Assembly (NCBI GenBank): GCA_026874595.1 | Contig: CM049314.1 | Location: 58,330,300 to 58,394,299 of the forward strand | Source of the DNA: Sipunculus nudus | Lineage: Eukaryota; Annelida; Sipuncula; Golfingiida; Sipunculidae | Length of the DNA: 64,000 bases | Direction of reading: 5' to 3' | In this document: positions 54,985 to 64,000 of the stretch, piece by piece | Layout of the letters: every line of letters starts with the position of its first letter | Position numbering within the stretch: position 1 is the first letter of the stretch | Notes under the pieces: model-generated | Told to the model about the DNA's origin: nothing | Seen by the model: the letters and a program-made list of their open reading frames with translations, nothing else | The model's database searches: none | Translations under genes and position numbers: made by a program

Positions 54985-56202
54985 TTAGATTTCCTCAATA
55001 AGCCGCGAAGGTTTCTTTACTGTCCGCGTGCTAGTCCTGAGGGTTGATACCTCTGGGTTGACTACATCTGGTGTATCCGCAAATGACACACGTTTACTGC
55101 TGTTGAACTGTGGCTGCGATTCGACATGGTTCAGTTCTCCGGCATTGTCATCGCTGCTGCCACACGTGGGTTCTTGTGGCATTTGACGCAGAAATTTGCG
55201 ATTTCGTCTACATCTCGAACCATCAGTAGTTTGAACGATATAAGAACGAGGTTCTTTGGTTGGAGACACAATAGTTGCAGGGGACCACTTGAGATCCTTA
55301 TGAGACTGCAACATAACAGTATCACCGGGTTTCAACGGTTGCAAATCGTGTGATCCACGATCAAAATACTGCTTTTGGATTGCCTGGCGTCTTTTAAGGA
55401 TTTCACGGATCTCCTCATGTTTGTCATACCGGTTCATATACGATGGCAACAATGAACGGATTGGCCGATCATATAACAGTTCAGCTGGTGATGGAAGGTG
55501 ACTTGACAATGGTGTTGAGCGCAAAAACAAAAATGCAAGTTCTGGATCTTCTTTGGCTAACGAACATCTTTTTAATGTTTGTTTAGCGACACCTACCATC
55601 CTTTCTGTGAACCCATTGCTCTGGGCATAGTGTGGGCTTGAAGTAGTATGTCTAAACCCAAGAAATTCTGAAAACTGTTGAAATTCACGGCTAGCATAGC
55701 AAGGGCCATTATCTGTAAACAACTGTGTTGGAATTCCATGTTCTGTGAAAATAAGTTTCATATGCTTTATAACACATGAACTAGCTTCACTGGTGAGTTT
55801 GCGTACTATAAAGAACTTGCTGAAGTAATCACAAAGTATCATATACTTGTTGCCCTCAAACTCAAATAAGTCACTGCCTAACATTTCCCATGGTGCACTG
55901 GGGATTTCACGCTCAAGCAGGGATTCTTTTGGTTGACTGTTCTTGTATGTATTGCATATGTGGCATTTCCCGACCATATCAGCAATGTCTGCATTAATAT
56001 TAAGCCAATATACACATTTTCGAGCAAGGAGCTGGGTTTTCTCTATGCCCTGATGGCTATGTTCATGAAGTTGAGTTAATATGTCTGTGCGTAGTGTATC
56101 TGGCACGATCACTTGTTGTCCCTTCAACAGTATACCATCATCAATGCTAATATAGTCTTTCATGGTCCAATATGGTTTGATCGATTTTGATGGTCTGAAC
56201 AT
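54985..56202 (-). CDS. Integrase of the nested Ty3/gypsy element
   Basis: HHCC zinc-binding motif (HEHSHQGIEKT ... CHICNTYK), catalytic core with Asp in LGSDLFEFEG, Asp in LFTDNGPCY and Glu in SNGFTERMVG, then a C-terminal region KPGDTVMLQSHKDLKWSPATIV. It lies in a different frame from RT-RH. The switch falls at a run of five A (near 56,203), where one missing A would explain the break. Confidence 0.92.
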   Translation of the reverse strand: MFRPSKSIKPYWTMKDYISIDDGILLKGQQVIVPDTLRTDILTQLHEHSHQGIEKTQLLARKCVYWLNINADIADMVGKCHICNTYKNSQPKESLLEREIPSAPWEMLGSDLFEFEGNKYMILCDYFSKFFIVRKLTSEASSCVIKHMKLIFTEHGIPTQLFTDNGPCYASREFQQFSEFLGFRHTTSSPHYAQSNGFTERMVGVAKQTLKRCSLAKEDPELAFLFLRSTPLSSHLPSPAELLYDRPIRSLLPSYMNRYDKHEEIREILKRRQAIQKQYFDRGSHDLQPLKPGDTVMLQSHKDLKWSPATIVSPTKEPRSYIVQTTDGSRCRRNRKFLRQMPQEPTCGSSDDNAGELNHVESQPQFNSSKRVSFADTPDVVNPEVSTLRTSTRTVKKPSRLIEEI

Positions 56203-57656
56203 TTTTCAGGCCACCCATCTGCCACGATACCATGTAGTGCTGACAACACTGTATCATTTGTGGTCGCTTGTCTAAGCGCGTTAAGCTTATTATCACTCCA
56301 TTTAACACTGTGTATTGTCTCTTCCATCATGATGTGACTTTCTTTATCATTCGGTTTGTAGCGCGACAGGAAGTCTGCTAACAGTAGTTCCGATCCCTTC
56401 CGGTACTGTAGGTCAATATCATACGACTGAAGCCGTAGCATCATTCGCTGCAGTCTTAGTGGGGCCTGAGCCAGGTTTTTCTTAAGAATGGCCTCCAAGG
56501 GTTTATGGTCGCTCTCTATCACGACTCTGGCACCATAAACATAGTTATGGAATTTCTCGACTCCGAAAACTACTGCCAAACATTCTCGCCCGATATTTGC
56601 GTATCGCGTCTCAACATCTGACAGGCTTTTTGATGCAAATGCGATGATGTGTTCCTTATCCGGTTCTGTAGGGTCTATTTGGATAAGAGCAGCTCCCAGG
56701 CCGACTTTACTCGCGTCAACCTGGATTTTCGTCTGGCGTTGGGGGTTTAAATAACAAAGTGTAGCTGCATTTGAGATTGTATGCTTGATTTTGTCAAATG
56801 CACTCTGTTGGGTTGCTGACCAATTAAACACCGAGTCAGCCTTTACCAGGCTGCGTAGGGGTGAAGTGAGTTCACTAACATGAGGTATGTGTGGGGCTAG
56901 GTATTGTACCATCCCTAAGAATGATTGCACTTGTTGTTTGTTTGTCGGTGGTGAAAGATTTTCTATCTCCCTGGTGCGTGAAGGATCAGGTTTTACACCA
57001 TATTGACTGTATACAGATCCAAAGAATGTGATCTCAGGTACCTTTACTGAACATTTGTTCGGATTAAAAACGAGTCCATGACTGCGTGCTCTCAACATGA
57101 ATTTATGCATATTGTTATCATGGTCTTTCTCATCACATCCAAATACACAAATGTCATCTGCGATTGAGATAACTCCATTCAAATCTCGTGTTATTTCATC
57201 TATTGCCTCTTGAAATAAATCTTGTGAAACATTAATGCCAAAGGGATGTCGTTTGAACTTAAACCGTTGATTTGAGGCGGGAGAGTTAAATGCTGTCAGT
57301 CGACTTGATTCTTCATCCAATCGGATGCTCCAATATCCATCTTTAGCATCTAATTTGCTGAACACGCGAGCATTTGTAAGCTTGTATGTCACTTCTTCGA
57401 CTGTCGGGGCGCGATGATGTGTTCGTTTTAAGTTCGCGTTCAGATCACGTGGGTCTAAACAAACCCGAAGTTTGCCGTTAGCTTTTCTTGAGTACGCGAG
57501 ACTTGATAACCATTCAGTAGGTTGCCCAGCTGGTATTTTCTCAATTATACCGTTTTGCTCCATATCACTCAATGTTTTGTTGATTTCGTTTTTCAGATGT
57601 ACTGGGCAACGGCTCGGAGCATGCACGACAGGTATAGCATTGTCTATGGGCCTCAC
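56160..57656 (-). CDS. Reverse transcriptase-RNase H of the nested Ty3/gypsy element
   Basis: 498-codon frame with PTEWLSSLAYSRKANGKLRVC, DPRDLN, FSKLDAKDGYW, HPFGINVSQDLFQ, active site SIADDICVFG (IADD rather than YxDD), FLGMVQYLAPHIP, and RNase H KIQVDASKVGLGAALIQ / YANIGRECLAVVFGVEKF. It lies +1 relative to Gag-PR, with no clear slippery heptamer for a -1 shift. The first in-frame codon near 57,656 is GTG, so entry is by frameshift and not by initiation. Confidence 0.92.
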   Translation of the reverse strand: MRPIDNAIPVVHAPSRCPVHLKNEINKTLSDMEQNGIIEKIPAGQPTEWLSSLAYSRKANGKLRVCLDPRDLNANLKRTHHRAPTVEEVTYKLTNARVFSKLDAKDGYWSIRLDEESSRLTAFNSPASNQRFKFKRHPFGINVSQDLFQEAIDEITRDLNGVISIADDICVFGCDEKDHDNNMHKFMLRARSHGLVFNPNKCSVKVPEITFFGSVYSQYGVKPDPSRTREIENLSPPTNKQQVQSFLGMVQYLAPHIPHVSELTSPLRSLVKADSVFNWSATQQSAFDKIKHTISNAATLCYLNPQRQTKIQVDASKVGLGAALIQIDPTEPDKEHIIAFASKSLSDVETRYANIGRECLAVVFGVEKFHNYVYGARVVIESDHKPLEAILKKNLAQAPLRLQRMMLRLQSYDIDLQYRKGSELLLADFLSRYKPNDKESHIMMEETIHSVKWSDNKLNALRQATTNDTVLSALHGIVADGWPEKCSDHQNRSNHIGP

Positions 57657-59118
57657 GTTGGAATTTTCCCAATCCTGTAAATCTGTCAGGATACATAGAT
57701 TTCAGACTGTCAGTGTCTTTGATGTACACCGAGGTGTGCGATTCACTATTTGAAGGTTCCAAGTTACTGGTATTGGTGATGACTGCAACAGTTACTTGTT
57801 TCACATGTGTGTCATCGAAGTTAATCAATCCCAATTTACAACTATCCTCGAGTCCAAGTATTATAGGACCATCTGAGTCACATACATAAAAATGCACATC
57901 ATGCCAGCTTCCTGCACTGACAGAACATTGCAGATTTAATGATCCATACTGTTTAATGGCACTACCATTATAGGCTGAGAGAGTTATCCATGGCTTGGGT
58001 GTCAATAGTGAATAACCAGGATCTGGTTCATCTTCACTCATCAGTTCAGGATATAACTGTTTAAAACATCTAACTGGCAGAATGTTAGTTTCAGCACCAG
58101 TATCAATTTGTGAAATTAATTTCTGTTTCCTGCCCTTAATCGAGATAGTTGCCTGTAATTTCTGATGGCTACTGTCATTAATTGTATTTATTCTCATCTG
58201 CTGGCTAGTGTTCACAGTTACAGTTTCAATAAACAGATTTTCACCATCACCGTCTGTGTCTTCATGTATATAGCGCACATGGTCAGTGGTTCTACCTCTA
58301 TTTCGGTCATCTTTTCTTGTGCTGTTACTGCGTGGTCTAGGTCCACCATGTGTCTGTCTTATGGTGGTCCGTGGTCTGCGCGTTTGTTTAAAGGCGATAT
58401 CACACTGGCTTTTCCAGTGATTTCTTTGACCACATTTGTCACATATTGAGCCCCAGGCCGGACACTGGCCTTTTGGGTGATCATGTCCACAAAAGTAACA
58501 ATTTTTTATAAGCTTCGGTGGGCCCTTCGGTCGACTGAAGGAATGTTTAACAGTATGTACATGTGGTTCTTCACGACCAGACATTTTGCGTAGTTGAGTA
58601 GCAGATAATTCACATGCATGGGCTATTTCAATAAATTTTTGCAAAGTAAGATCTGATCCCTGTTGCAGGAGTTTTTCTCTCACTTTCTGGGAAGTTATTC
58701 CAAACACAATTCTATCACGCACCATTTCATCAGGGTTATCATAACCACAGTCTTTAACAAGTAATTTTAAGTCTGTAGCAAACTGATCAAAGGTATCACT
58801 CATCTGTTGTACCCTGTTATTGAATTTATATCTTGCAAACAGTGTATTACTCTTTGGTGTGACGTAATTTTCGAAACGTTCATAGTATGTTCCCAGTGAG
58901 TTACGGTTGCGGTCTGTGATATCGTTCCATGTATTAAATACATCTCTACCTTTCTCTCCGACCCATATCAGGAGATAGCTCACTTTTTCGTCCTCTGATT
59001 TTTGTTTAAGAGGACCAGAAAATGTAAGTTCTGCATGCTGTTTGAATTTTTTCCAGGCCTCGGGTAGATTGCTGGCCTCCCAGTTCATACATGGGGTGGG
59101 AACGGTTAGTTCCGCCAT
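57565..59118 (-). CDS. Gag-protease polyprotein of the nested Ty3/gypsy element
   Basis: Start taken at MAELTVPTP (59118); the open frame extends 51 residues further 5' into leader. The Gag body (WKKFKQHAEL ... VSYLLIWVGEKGRDVFNTW) is followed by two CCHC zinc knuckles (CYFCGHDHPKGQC and CDKCGQRNHWKSQC), then an aspartic protease with DTGAETNILP and GLEDSCKLGL. The frame runs into the pol overlap and ends at 57565. Gag packages the RNA and the protease matures the polyprotein. Confidence 0.9.
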   Translation of the reverse strand: MAELTVPTPCMNWEASNLPEAWKKFKQHAELTFSGPLKQKSEDEKVSYLLIWVGEKGRDVFNTWNDITDRNRNSLGTYYERFENYVTPKSNTLFARYKFNNRVQQMSDTFDQFATDLKLLVKDCGYDNPDEMVRDRIVFGITSQKVREKLLQQGSDLTLQKFIEIAHACELSATQLRKMSGREEPHVHTVKHSFSRPKGPPKLIKNCYFCGHDHPKGQCPAWGSICDKCGQRNHWKSQCDIAFKQTRRPRTTIRQTHGGPRPRSNSTRKDDRNRGRTTDHVRYIHEDTDGDGENLFIETVTVNTSQQMRINTINDSSHQKLQATISIKGRKQKLISQIDTGAETNILPVRCFKQLYPELMSEDEPDPGYSLLTPKPWITLSAYNGSAIKQYGSLNLQCSVSAGSWHDVHFYVCDSDGPIILGLEDSCKLGLINFDDTHVKQVTVAVITNTSNLEPSNSESHTSVYIKDTDSLKSMYPDRFTGLGKFQREAHRQCYTCRACSEPLPSTSEKRNQQNIE

Positions 59119-59464
59119 GTTTTGTCTGATAACAGCTGTCAGTAATGTCAGCAATATAACACTCGCAGTCACACGCGACTGTTCACTGATAACGCTCATA
59201 TAGTATAGTTTATGTTTTAACGAGAAATGAGATTGACACAGTTCGTTTCCTCTGAATATGTAACACCACAATTAAAGCCCAAGGTAGAGAGTTGACACGT
59301 TACGTGTATAAAGTATAATCAGACACAATGCAGAAAAGTTAGTGACGTCGGGCGCAAATTGAATCGTGGGCGTTAATACAAGTACTTGCCGACTCGTGTC
59401 CTAAATGCGTGACAGAGTTGTTGACAACACAATTTTAGCATATAGTCCTTTTGGTGGGCCCGTC

Positions 59465-59482
59465 AAGACGCCGCTGCCACCA
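59465..59482 (-). other. Primer-binding site of the nested Ty3/gypsy element
   Basis: TGGTGGCAGCGGCGTCTT starts exactly at the LTR edge. The tRNA species is not identified. Confidence 0.65.
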
Positions 59483-59644
59483 TGTTGCATTCTTATTTCG
59501 CTCACACAGTCGGAGGATGCTCACATGAACAAGACGGTCTTTGAGGAAACGTTTTACTTTCAAAGAGAGGGATAGACGTGTGCACACAAGTTGGTGACGT
59601 CACATTTTTGGGGTTGTAGACTGGTACAAGCTCATAAGTTTACA
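59483..59644 (-). repeat. 5' LTR of the nested Ty3/gypsy element
   Basis: Same 162 bp with three substitutions. Followed on the minus strand by the PBS-like TGGTGGCAGCGGCGTCTT (59465-59482). Confidence 0.93.
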
Positions 59645-60144
59645 CCGGCCAGACTAGCTGGCTTGAAATCGTACCTGGGCTTACCACCAGATGTAAGTTC
59701 GCGCAGTTCTAACCCTGAGATGGTTTAACTCTGGAATGCATGTAAATTCGCTGCGACTTAGTGAAATAGTCATTTCACGTGAATGAACAGTTAATACCGT
59801 GGGTAATATATTATTGCTAGTTTTTCTTGGGACAAATACATTGTATTTAATTAACCCGGGGATTTAGGTTAATTTGTTGACACTACAAGTACAAGTACAT
59901 ATGAATAGAACTAATTTGTTTTTACTATAAGATAATGCCTATATGGGAAATGAGATGAATATTTAAGGTGTGTATTTAAGTATTTACTGAACCTTGATGT
60001 AAATGAGTACAGTTGTACTGTTAATTTACATCTGATTTAAGTTCTGCATGTGTCTGCATTGCATGCTGAAGTAGTGAACTACTTATTGCTCACATATTTG
60101 TTTGTAACATTTGCATGTTTTGACCTTGATCATTAGAGAAAATT
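59645..60144 (+). other. Leader of the plus-strand element, second part
   Basis: Continuation of the leader after the nested insertion, beginning with the second copy of CCGGC. AT-rich, no gene. Confidence 0.5.
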
Positions 60145-60792
60145 ATGTCTCACGTGATTGATCTAAGCAGAGCTACTGCAGCTGACTTTATGAAGGCAAA
60201 TGCCACTTTATTCCCAGAATCTATTGCCCGAGCTATTGTGGGCCTACGTAGTGAAAAACCTAGGTTTAGTTGTGAGGATTTGGCCGGGATTTCGGGTAGA
60301 TCTTCCCAGTCCTGGCAGGAATTATTCTCTGTGGCTGTTTTCTTAATTTCTCGATCCCGTGCTGCCTCTCACCCTGTTCTGACCCAGAGTAGCCCAGTAC
60401 TAGCACGTTCCAATTTTGGTGCTAACGCCCGTGCATTAAGCAAATTTCCAGCTGTATTATCATGCCCTAGTGTCCTAAGGGGGGCATCACAGCATTTTGT
60501 CACTAGAGTAGGTCCCGCATCTAATGTGCATAAAGATACTGGGAGAACAGTGGCAGGTAAGTCTGTTTTACCTGACAATGCCTCTCCATCCCATAATACC
60601 ACTTTGGCCCAACTTAGAGTACCGCCAATTGAATCTGATCTTGATCCAACCTTGTCCTTTGGCAGTGATACTTCTAACCGCCCCCACAATGGGCAAGGCC
60701 CTGTAATTTCTGATGATGACCTTGTCCTTCTTGCAGTTAATTCAGGTGCTGAATGCCCACAGTTGTCGAGAGAAACCTACATGACAGATTAA
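60145..60792 (+). CDS. Upstream ORF of the plus-strand retroelement, unknown function
   Basis: 215 codons, MSHVIDLSRATAADFMKAN to RETYMTD. An N-terminal segment with a helix-rich pattern, then Ser/Pro-rich low-complexity sequence. No recognised domain. It overlaps the gag frame by 40 nt in a different frame, so it may be an accessory ORF or the N-terminal part of a frameshifted gag. Confidence 0.5.
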   Translation: MSHVIDLSRATAADFMKANATLFPESIARAIVGLRSEKPRFSCEDLAGISGRSSQSWQELFSVAVFLISRSRAASHPVLTQSSPVLARSNFGANARALSKFPAVLSCPSVLRGASQHFVTRVGPASNVHKDTGRTVAGKSVLPDNASPSHNTTLAQLRVPPIESDLDPTLSFGSDTSNRPHNGQGPVISDDDLVLLAVNSGAECPQLSRETYMTD

Positions 60793-62438
60793 CAATTCTT
60801 GATAATGTTATGTGCCAGCAAGACCAAATCCTATCTGATAGTGTACGCCCACATACACCTGTCCTTGAATCAGAAGTAGTATGCATGGGAGTAATGTTGA
60901 GGGGTCATTCCAATGACAGGCGTCACCCTGCCAATCTTGTATCGGATCCTATAACCCGTACTGCACCTCGCATGGAATCTCTGCCTACCAAGCAGATACC
61001 GCCACCACAGGTGGCGCCACTGGTACAAGAAATAAGATCCACTCCGCCCTGCCAAGTAGCTGCCCTACCCAAGCAGACACATACTGAGGCTACCCCATTG
61101 GTTAATTCTGTAGCAGCACTATTGACAGCCATTAAGAAAGGTCACCTGCAGCCGCAATCAAGTGTATGTAGACAGAGTCCCCCTAGAACAGTTGCTGAGC
61201 GGCGTACCAGAAACCATCATGATCAATCCTCAAAGGAGCCGAGAGACGGCAGTTCAGGCCAACCGAGCCCAGTCTCACGTGATGATGATAGTGATAGTTC
61301 ATGGCACTCAAGGGATCATCAAGGAACCAGTGCCCATGCTACTCATTGGCCCAGTGGCAATCAGGACAGTCATTGGCCTAAGCGGATGTCTAGAAGGAAC
61401 ATGGACTATGGAAGGCCCACCAGGGAACACAATTATGAGAGATGGGAAAGGAGGCATCAGCAACGGCATGAATTGTGTGACAGATCTGATGAGTCGTCAT
61501 GCATTACCAGCAGGGAATCTAGTGTGTCGTCAGAGTATGACAGCAATTCTCATGTGGGTGAGCGTTTTCGGCGCTCTGGGAATCGTGGATATCGTAATCA
61601 TCAAAGATGCCACAGTAGAAGACGTAGGTCACCGGTGTCTGCCAAGATGCAAACATTTGGTGGTGAGGAGGACTGGTACACATTTATTTTCTAGTTTGAC
61701 AGACTGGGGAATATCTATCGTTGGTCTGATAGTAAATGTGCGGATAAACTTGTCGACTGTCTGACAAGCTAAGCCCTCAAGTTTGTCCGAGATATCGAAA
61801 TTTATCATGGTTATGCCAAACTTACCAAAAGCCTCAAAGGGAGATTTGGCGGGAAGGATGAGCCACGTACAGTGAGAGGACAGCTGTACCAGCTCCGCCA
61901 ATTGGACAATGAGGGCATAGAGGAATTCTCCTAGAAAGTATCCTTTGAGGTCAAAAATGGACTTCTGGCTACGGCAAACGAGGAGGTTCGAGAACAGTTG
62001 GCTATCAACTTCTTTTTGAAAGGGATCCACGACAGGAATGCAGTGAAGGCAGCTTTAGATATAACTCCCAGGAATGTCAGGAAAGCGGCCAAATATGTGA
62101 AAGAATACATAAACAATAAGCGCATTATATTTGGGAATACCAGGACCAATGTAGCTGTGAGACAAGTGGAGTTGTCGGATGGAGCTTGCCATGAGACCGG
62201 CAATGACGGCGAACAAGACCAATCGGCTCAACATCCACTGCCTGCCAAAGAACAACTGACAACGGTAGACATTCTGACCAAACAAATTGAAGAAATGGGC
62301 AAGAAGATGAGTGGTTCCTTTGAGAAATCTTTGGAGGCCATGGCCAAGTTATTAGAGAAGTTGACACAGCATATACGTCAAGTCACAAGTGTATCCACAC
62401 GCAGAAGAGAAACCAGGCAGAGTGGTCAGCATTTCTAA
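60753..62438 (+). pseudogene. Gag of the plus-strand retroelement, interrupted by in-frame stops
   Basis: One reading frame covers a long polar, Arg/Ser/His-rich region (QDSHWPKRMSRRNMDYG) and then a retrotransposon gag core (TFGGEEDWYTFIF, RWSDSKCADKLVDCL, KGRFGGKDEPRTVRGQL, EEVREQLAINFFLKGIHD). It is broken by TAG 61692, TAA 61770, TAG 61932 and TAA 62436. All are TAR codons where glutamine would fit. 61998-62438 is open to the end. Confidence 0.72.
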
Positions 62439-62471
62439 CAGAATGCTGGTAGAGGTCGCAATCAAACTGTG

Positions 62472-62513
62472 TGCTTTAAATTTCTCAAGACTGGTCACTT
62501 CGCACGGGATGGT
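62472..62513 (+). pseudogene. Degenerate CCHC zinc knuckle of the plus-strand gag
   Basis: CFKFLKTGHFARDGP in the gag frame. Spacing fits CX2CX4HX4C, but the second and fourth cysteines are replaced by Phe and Gly. Confidence 0.55.
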
Positions 62514-62578
62514 CCTACTCGGCAGACAAGGGCTGCTGAAACAGTAGCTGGTACTGTGGGAACCGCTAGCGGTGCACA

Positions 62579-63400
62579 GTGCCCACCAGAAGGTCAGCAA
62601 CAGCCTTTAAACTCGTAGGAGTCGAGGCAGGTGGCCATTGCTCGACCGAACTGGCAGGCCAACAGGGAAAGGTTGAATCAACGGTATATAGTATTAGTGT
62701 AAGTAATGAAAGTCAGCCATGTGTTTCTGATGATTGTGGCTGCAATGTTGTTTTAAGTAACTGTGAACCAGAAATGCGAGCGGATTCGGGATTTTCCAGT
62801 ATGCTTGGTCAAGAAACCGAAAACCAACCAAAGATTTCTTGGAAGTGACCATGTAGTAGACAATTGCCAAATAAGTTCTGGTGTGATTCCAGATGTCAAG
62901 GAACAAATAGCTCCAGGAGGAGCTGTGTCAACAGATCAACAAGTGATAAGTAGTTATCATTCTGAGGAGCCCCTAGTTCAGAAGGACAGTGACGTAATAC
63001 ACATCAGGAGGTGCATGAGACTAAGTCTAGTGGTACCGATTGTCGTTAATGGTCGGGAGAGCGAAGCCATTGTGACAGTGCGGCTCAGGTACCAGTGGTG
63101 AGCCCACGAGTATTGGGGAATCTTTTGAAGAGCAGGAAGGCAAAAAGGTCATCCTCAAGGGTATCGGGGTCTAGGAAGAAAAAGTTCCAGCTGTAAAAAG
63201 GGAAGGAATTTCCATCAAGTTAGGAAATTCAGTACATACTTGGACGGTGTATGTGGCAGATATCCCTGATCCTGTTCTGCTAGGGCTCGATTTTCTAAGT
63301 GACAAGAAGTGTGTCCTAGACTTTGCAACTGGTGAGATCAACATGGGTGGTAGACCGATCAGTGCAACGTTCAAGAGATGACTAGGTGGTGTTAGCTATC
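62579..63400 (+). pseudogene. Protease region of the plus-strand retroelement (frameshifted)
   Basis: GRESEAIV at 63,055 is followed one frame over by DSAAQVPVVSPRVLGNLL, so a one-base loss falls at the retropepsin active site and the D-S-G-A motif reads DSAA. Downstream VYVADIPDPVLLGLDFLSD (about 63,245-63,303) is the second protease hallmark. Further stops are present. Confidence 0.6.
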
Positions 63401-63411
63401 CTATTTTTTGA

Positions 63412-63768
63412 GTGGTGGTGGCTAAAAGAAGTGTTATTCCGGCCAGTTCGGTGGCAGCCGTTCTGGTGTCAGTGCAAGATGCTACGGTGGGGAAACCAGG
63501 CTTTGTGATAGAGCCATGGTTATGTCGAAGTAGATTGTTGGCGGCAGCTACAGTAACTTTGAGTAATGGGTATGTTAATGTGATTAACAGTCAGGAAAAC
63601 GCTGTTATTCTCCGGAAGAATGAAGTCTTCGGGGCAGCATCTGAGATGTATGCTGGGGTTGTACCCAAGGGAGTTACTGAGGTGGCGTCTGAGATTGGTG
63701 TCACAAGCTTGCCAAACAGCACTTCAGGAGAAGCATCTGAGATGGATTCTGTGCCTTTGCTCAATTAA
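63412..63768 (+). CDS. Pol linker ORF of the plus-strand retroelement, Ser/Glu repeats
   Basis: 118 codons beginning VVAKRSVIPASSVAAVLV, a segment often found between protease and RT in invertebrate Ty3/gypsy polyproteins, then acidic repeats of the form ASEM/ASEI (GAASEMYAG, VASEIGVTS, EASEMDSVP). The initial codon is GTG, so this is a polyprotein fragment. RT is not reached before the window ends. Confidence 0.5.
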   Translation: MVVAKRSVIPASSVAAVLVSVQDATVGKPGFVIEPWLCRSRLLAAATVTLSNGYVNVINSQENAVILRKNEVFGAASEMYAGVVPKGVTEVASEIGVTSLPNSTSGEASEMDSVPLLN

Positions 63769-64000
63769 GGAAGTGACTGGAGCGTCATCTGAGATGGATG
63801 TCGTGGATCCCCCCCCCAAGCCGTTGTGTCACCTGTAGTGAGGCAATTCGTTGTCCAAGAAGACGTTGCAGGCCCGGTTGCGGGCGGCAATGGAGATCTA
63901 CCCATAGAGCCATCAGGTTGCAGTTAGTGGAGTCGTGCTCTAGAGAAGCTGACACAGGAATTAACAGTTTCACCGGTCTGTAACAGTTCTGGAGGTGAAC
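63769..64000. other. Retroelement sequence running off the right edge
   Basis: Continues the ASSEMD-type repeats in shifted frames. No RT motif is visible before position 64000. Confidence 0.4.

Larger units (their letters stand above)
54669..59644 (-). mobile_element. Nearly intact Ty3/gypsy LTR retrotransposon (nested)
   Basis: 4976 bp with 162-bp LTRs (54669-54830 and 59483-59644) differing at three positions, flanked by a 5-bp duplication CCGGC (54664-54668, 59645-59649). Minus-strand order: LTR, PBS, Gag-protease, reverse transcriptase-RNase H, integrase, purine tract, LTR, the standard Ty3/gypsy order. Gag and integrase types resemble the Mag/K02A2.6-like lineage (inference). Frame changes separate Gag-PR from RT and RT-RH from integrase; otherwise all domains are full. 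LTR similarity means it is young. Confidence 0.93.

Noticed and set aside
61162-61764. 200-codon plus-strand frame overlapping gag
   Set aside because: Alternate frame of the Arg/Ser-rich gag segment; the gag core motifs are in the other frame.

Overview
The window is eukaryotic nuclear DNA: AT-rich, with small coding exons bounded by GT/AG introns, and crowded with LTR retrotransposons, tRNA-derived SINEs, TIR elements and microsatellites. The gene families and repeat style (SINE-like repeats ending in ACAGACAGACAAAC, diverged arrays carrying GGTCACAGTGACC) suggest a lophotrochozoan, most likely a bivalve mollusc. That species guess is inference. There is no bacterial-type operon, CRISPR array or rRNA.

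The backbone is a duplicated gene block. One unit holds a histamine N-methyltransferase-like gene (HNMT-like, + strand) followed by an organic anion transporter of the SLCO/OATP family (- strand). Unit 1 is about 1-24,200: HNMT-like copy 1 (4 exons, 419-2152) and SLCO copy A (11 exons, 23951 down to 7730; splice phases agree throughout and give 692 aa). Unit 2 is about 33,060-54,100: HNMT-like copy 2 (38712-40314, a pseudogene cut short by a deletion) and SLCO copy C (exons 2-11 intact, 53068 down to 42553; its exon 1 is not in the window). Between them lies an inverted partial copy, SLCO copy B (+ strand, 28904-30962). It keeps only exons 2, 3 and 11, has nonsense and splice lesions, and is followed by the inverted 3' flank (about 31,000-32,840). 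A 221-bp inverted repeat (23970-24190 / 24648-24868) marks the head-to-head join of A and B at their 5' ends.

Several generations of mobile DNA lie on this backbone. (i) Solo LTR-like repeats sit at 3569-4329, 20910-21755 and about 33675-34385. (ii) A decayed Ty3/gypsy-type element at about 34,390-38,447 has the order protease, integrase, reverse transcriptase, RNase H. This Gmr1-like order is unusual for Ty3/gypsy. (iii) A gag-encoding + strand element begins with an LTR at 54118-54351, sits in intron 1 of SLCO copy C, and runs off the right edge. (iv) A nearly intact - strand Ty3/gypsy element (54669-59644, 162-bp LTRs, target duplication CCGGC) is inserted into the untranslated leader of (iii). 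SINEs, TIR elements and an LTR present in copy A but absent at the matching positions of copy C date those insertions after the duplication, or to losses in C.

The non-element genes are a cytosolic small-molecule methyltransferase and a 12-TM organic anion carrier. Only SLCO copy A is complete here. HNMT copy 1 has a full reading frame but a mutated first splice donor, and HNMT copy 2 has that donor intact but several frame lesions. No new defence or signalling system was recognised. The most unusual items are the IN-before-RT element, the triplicated and inverted gene block, the nested retrotransposons, and a tandem array carrying oestrogen-response-element-like palindromes.
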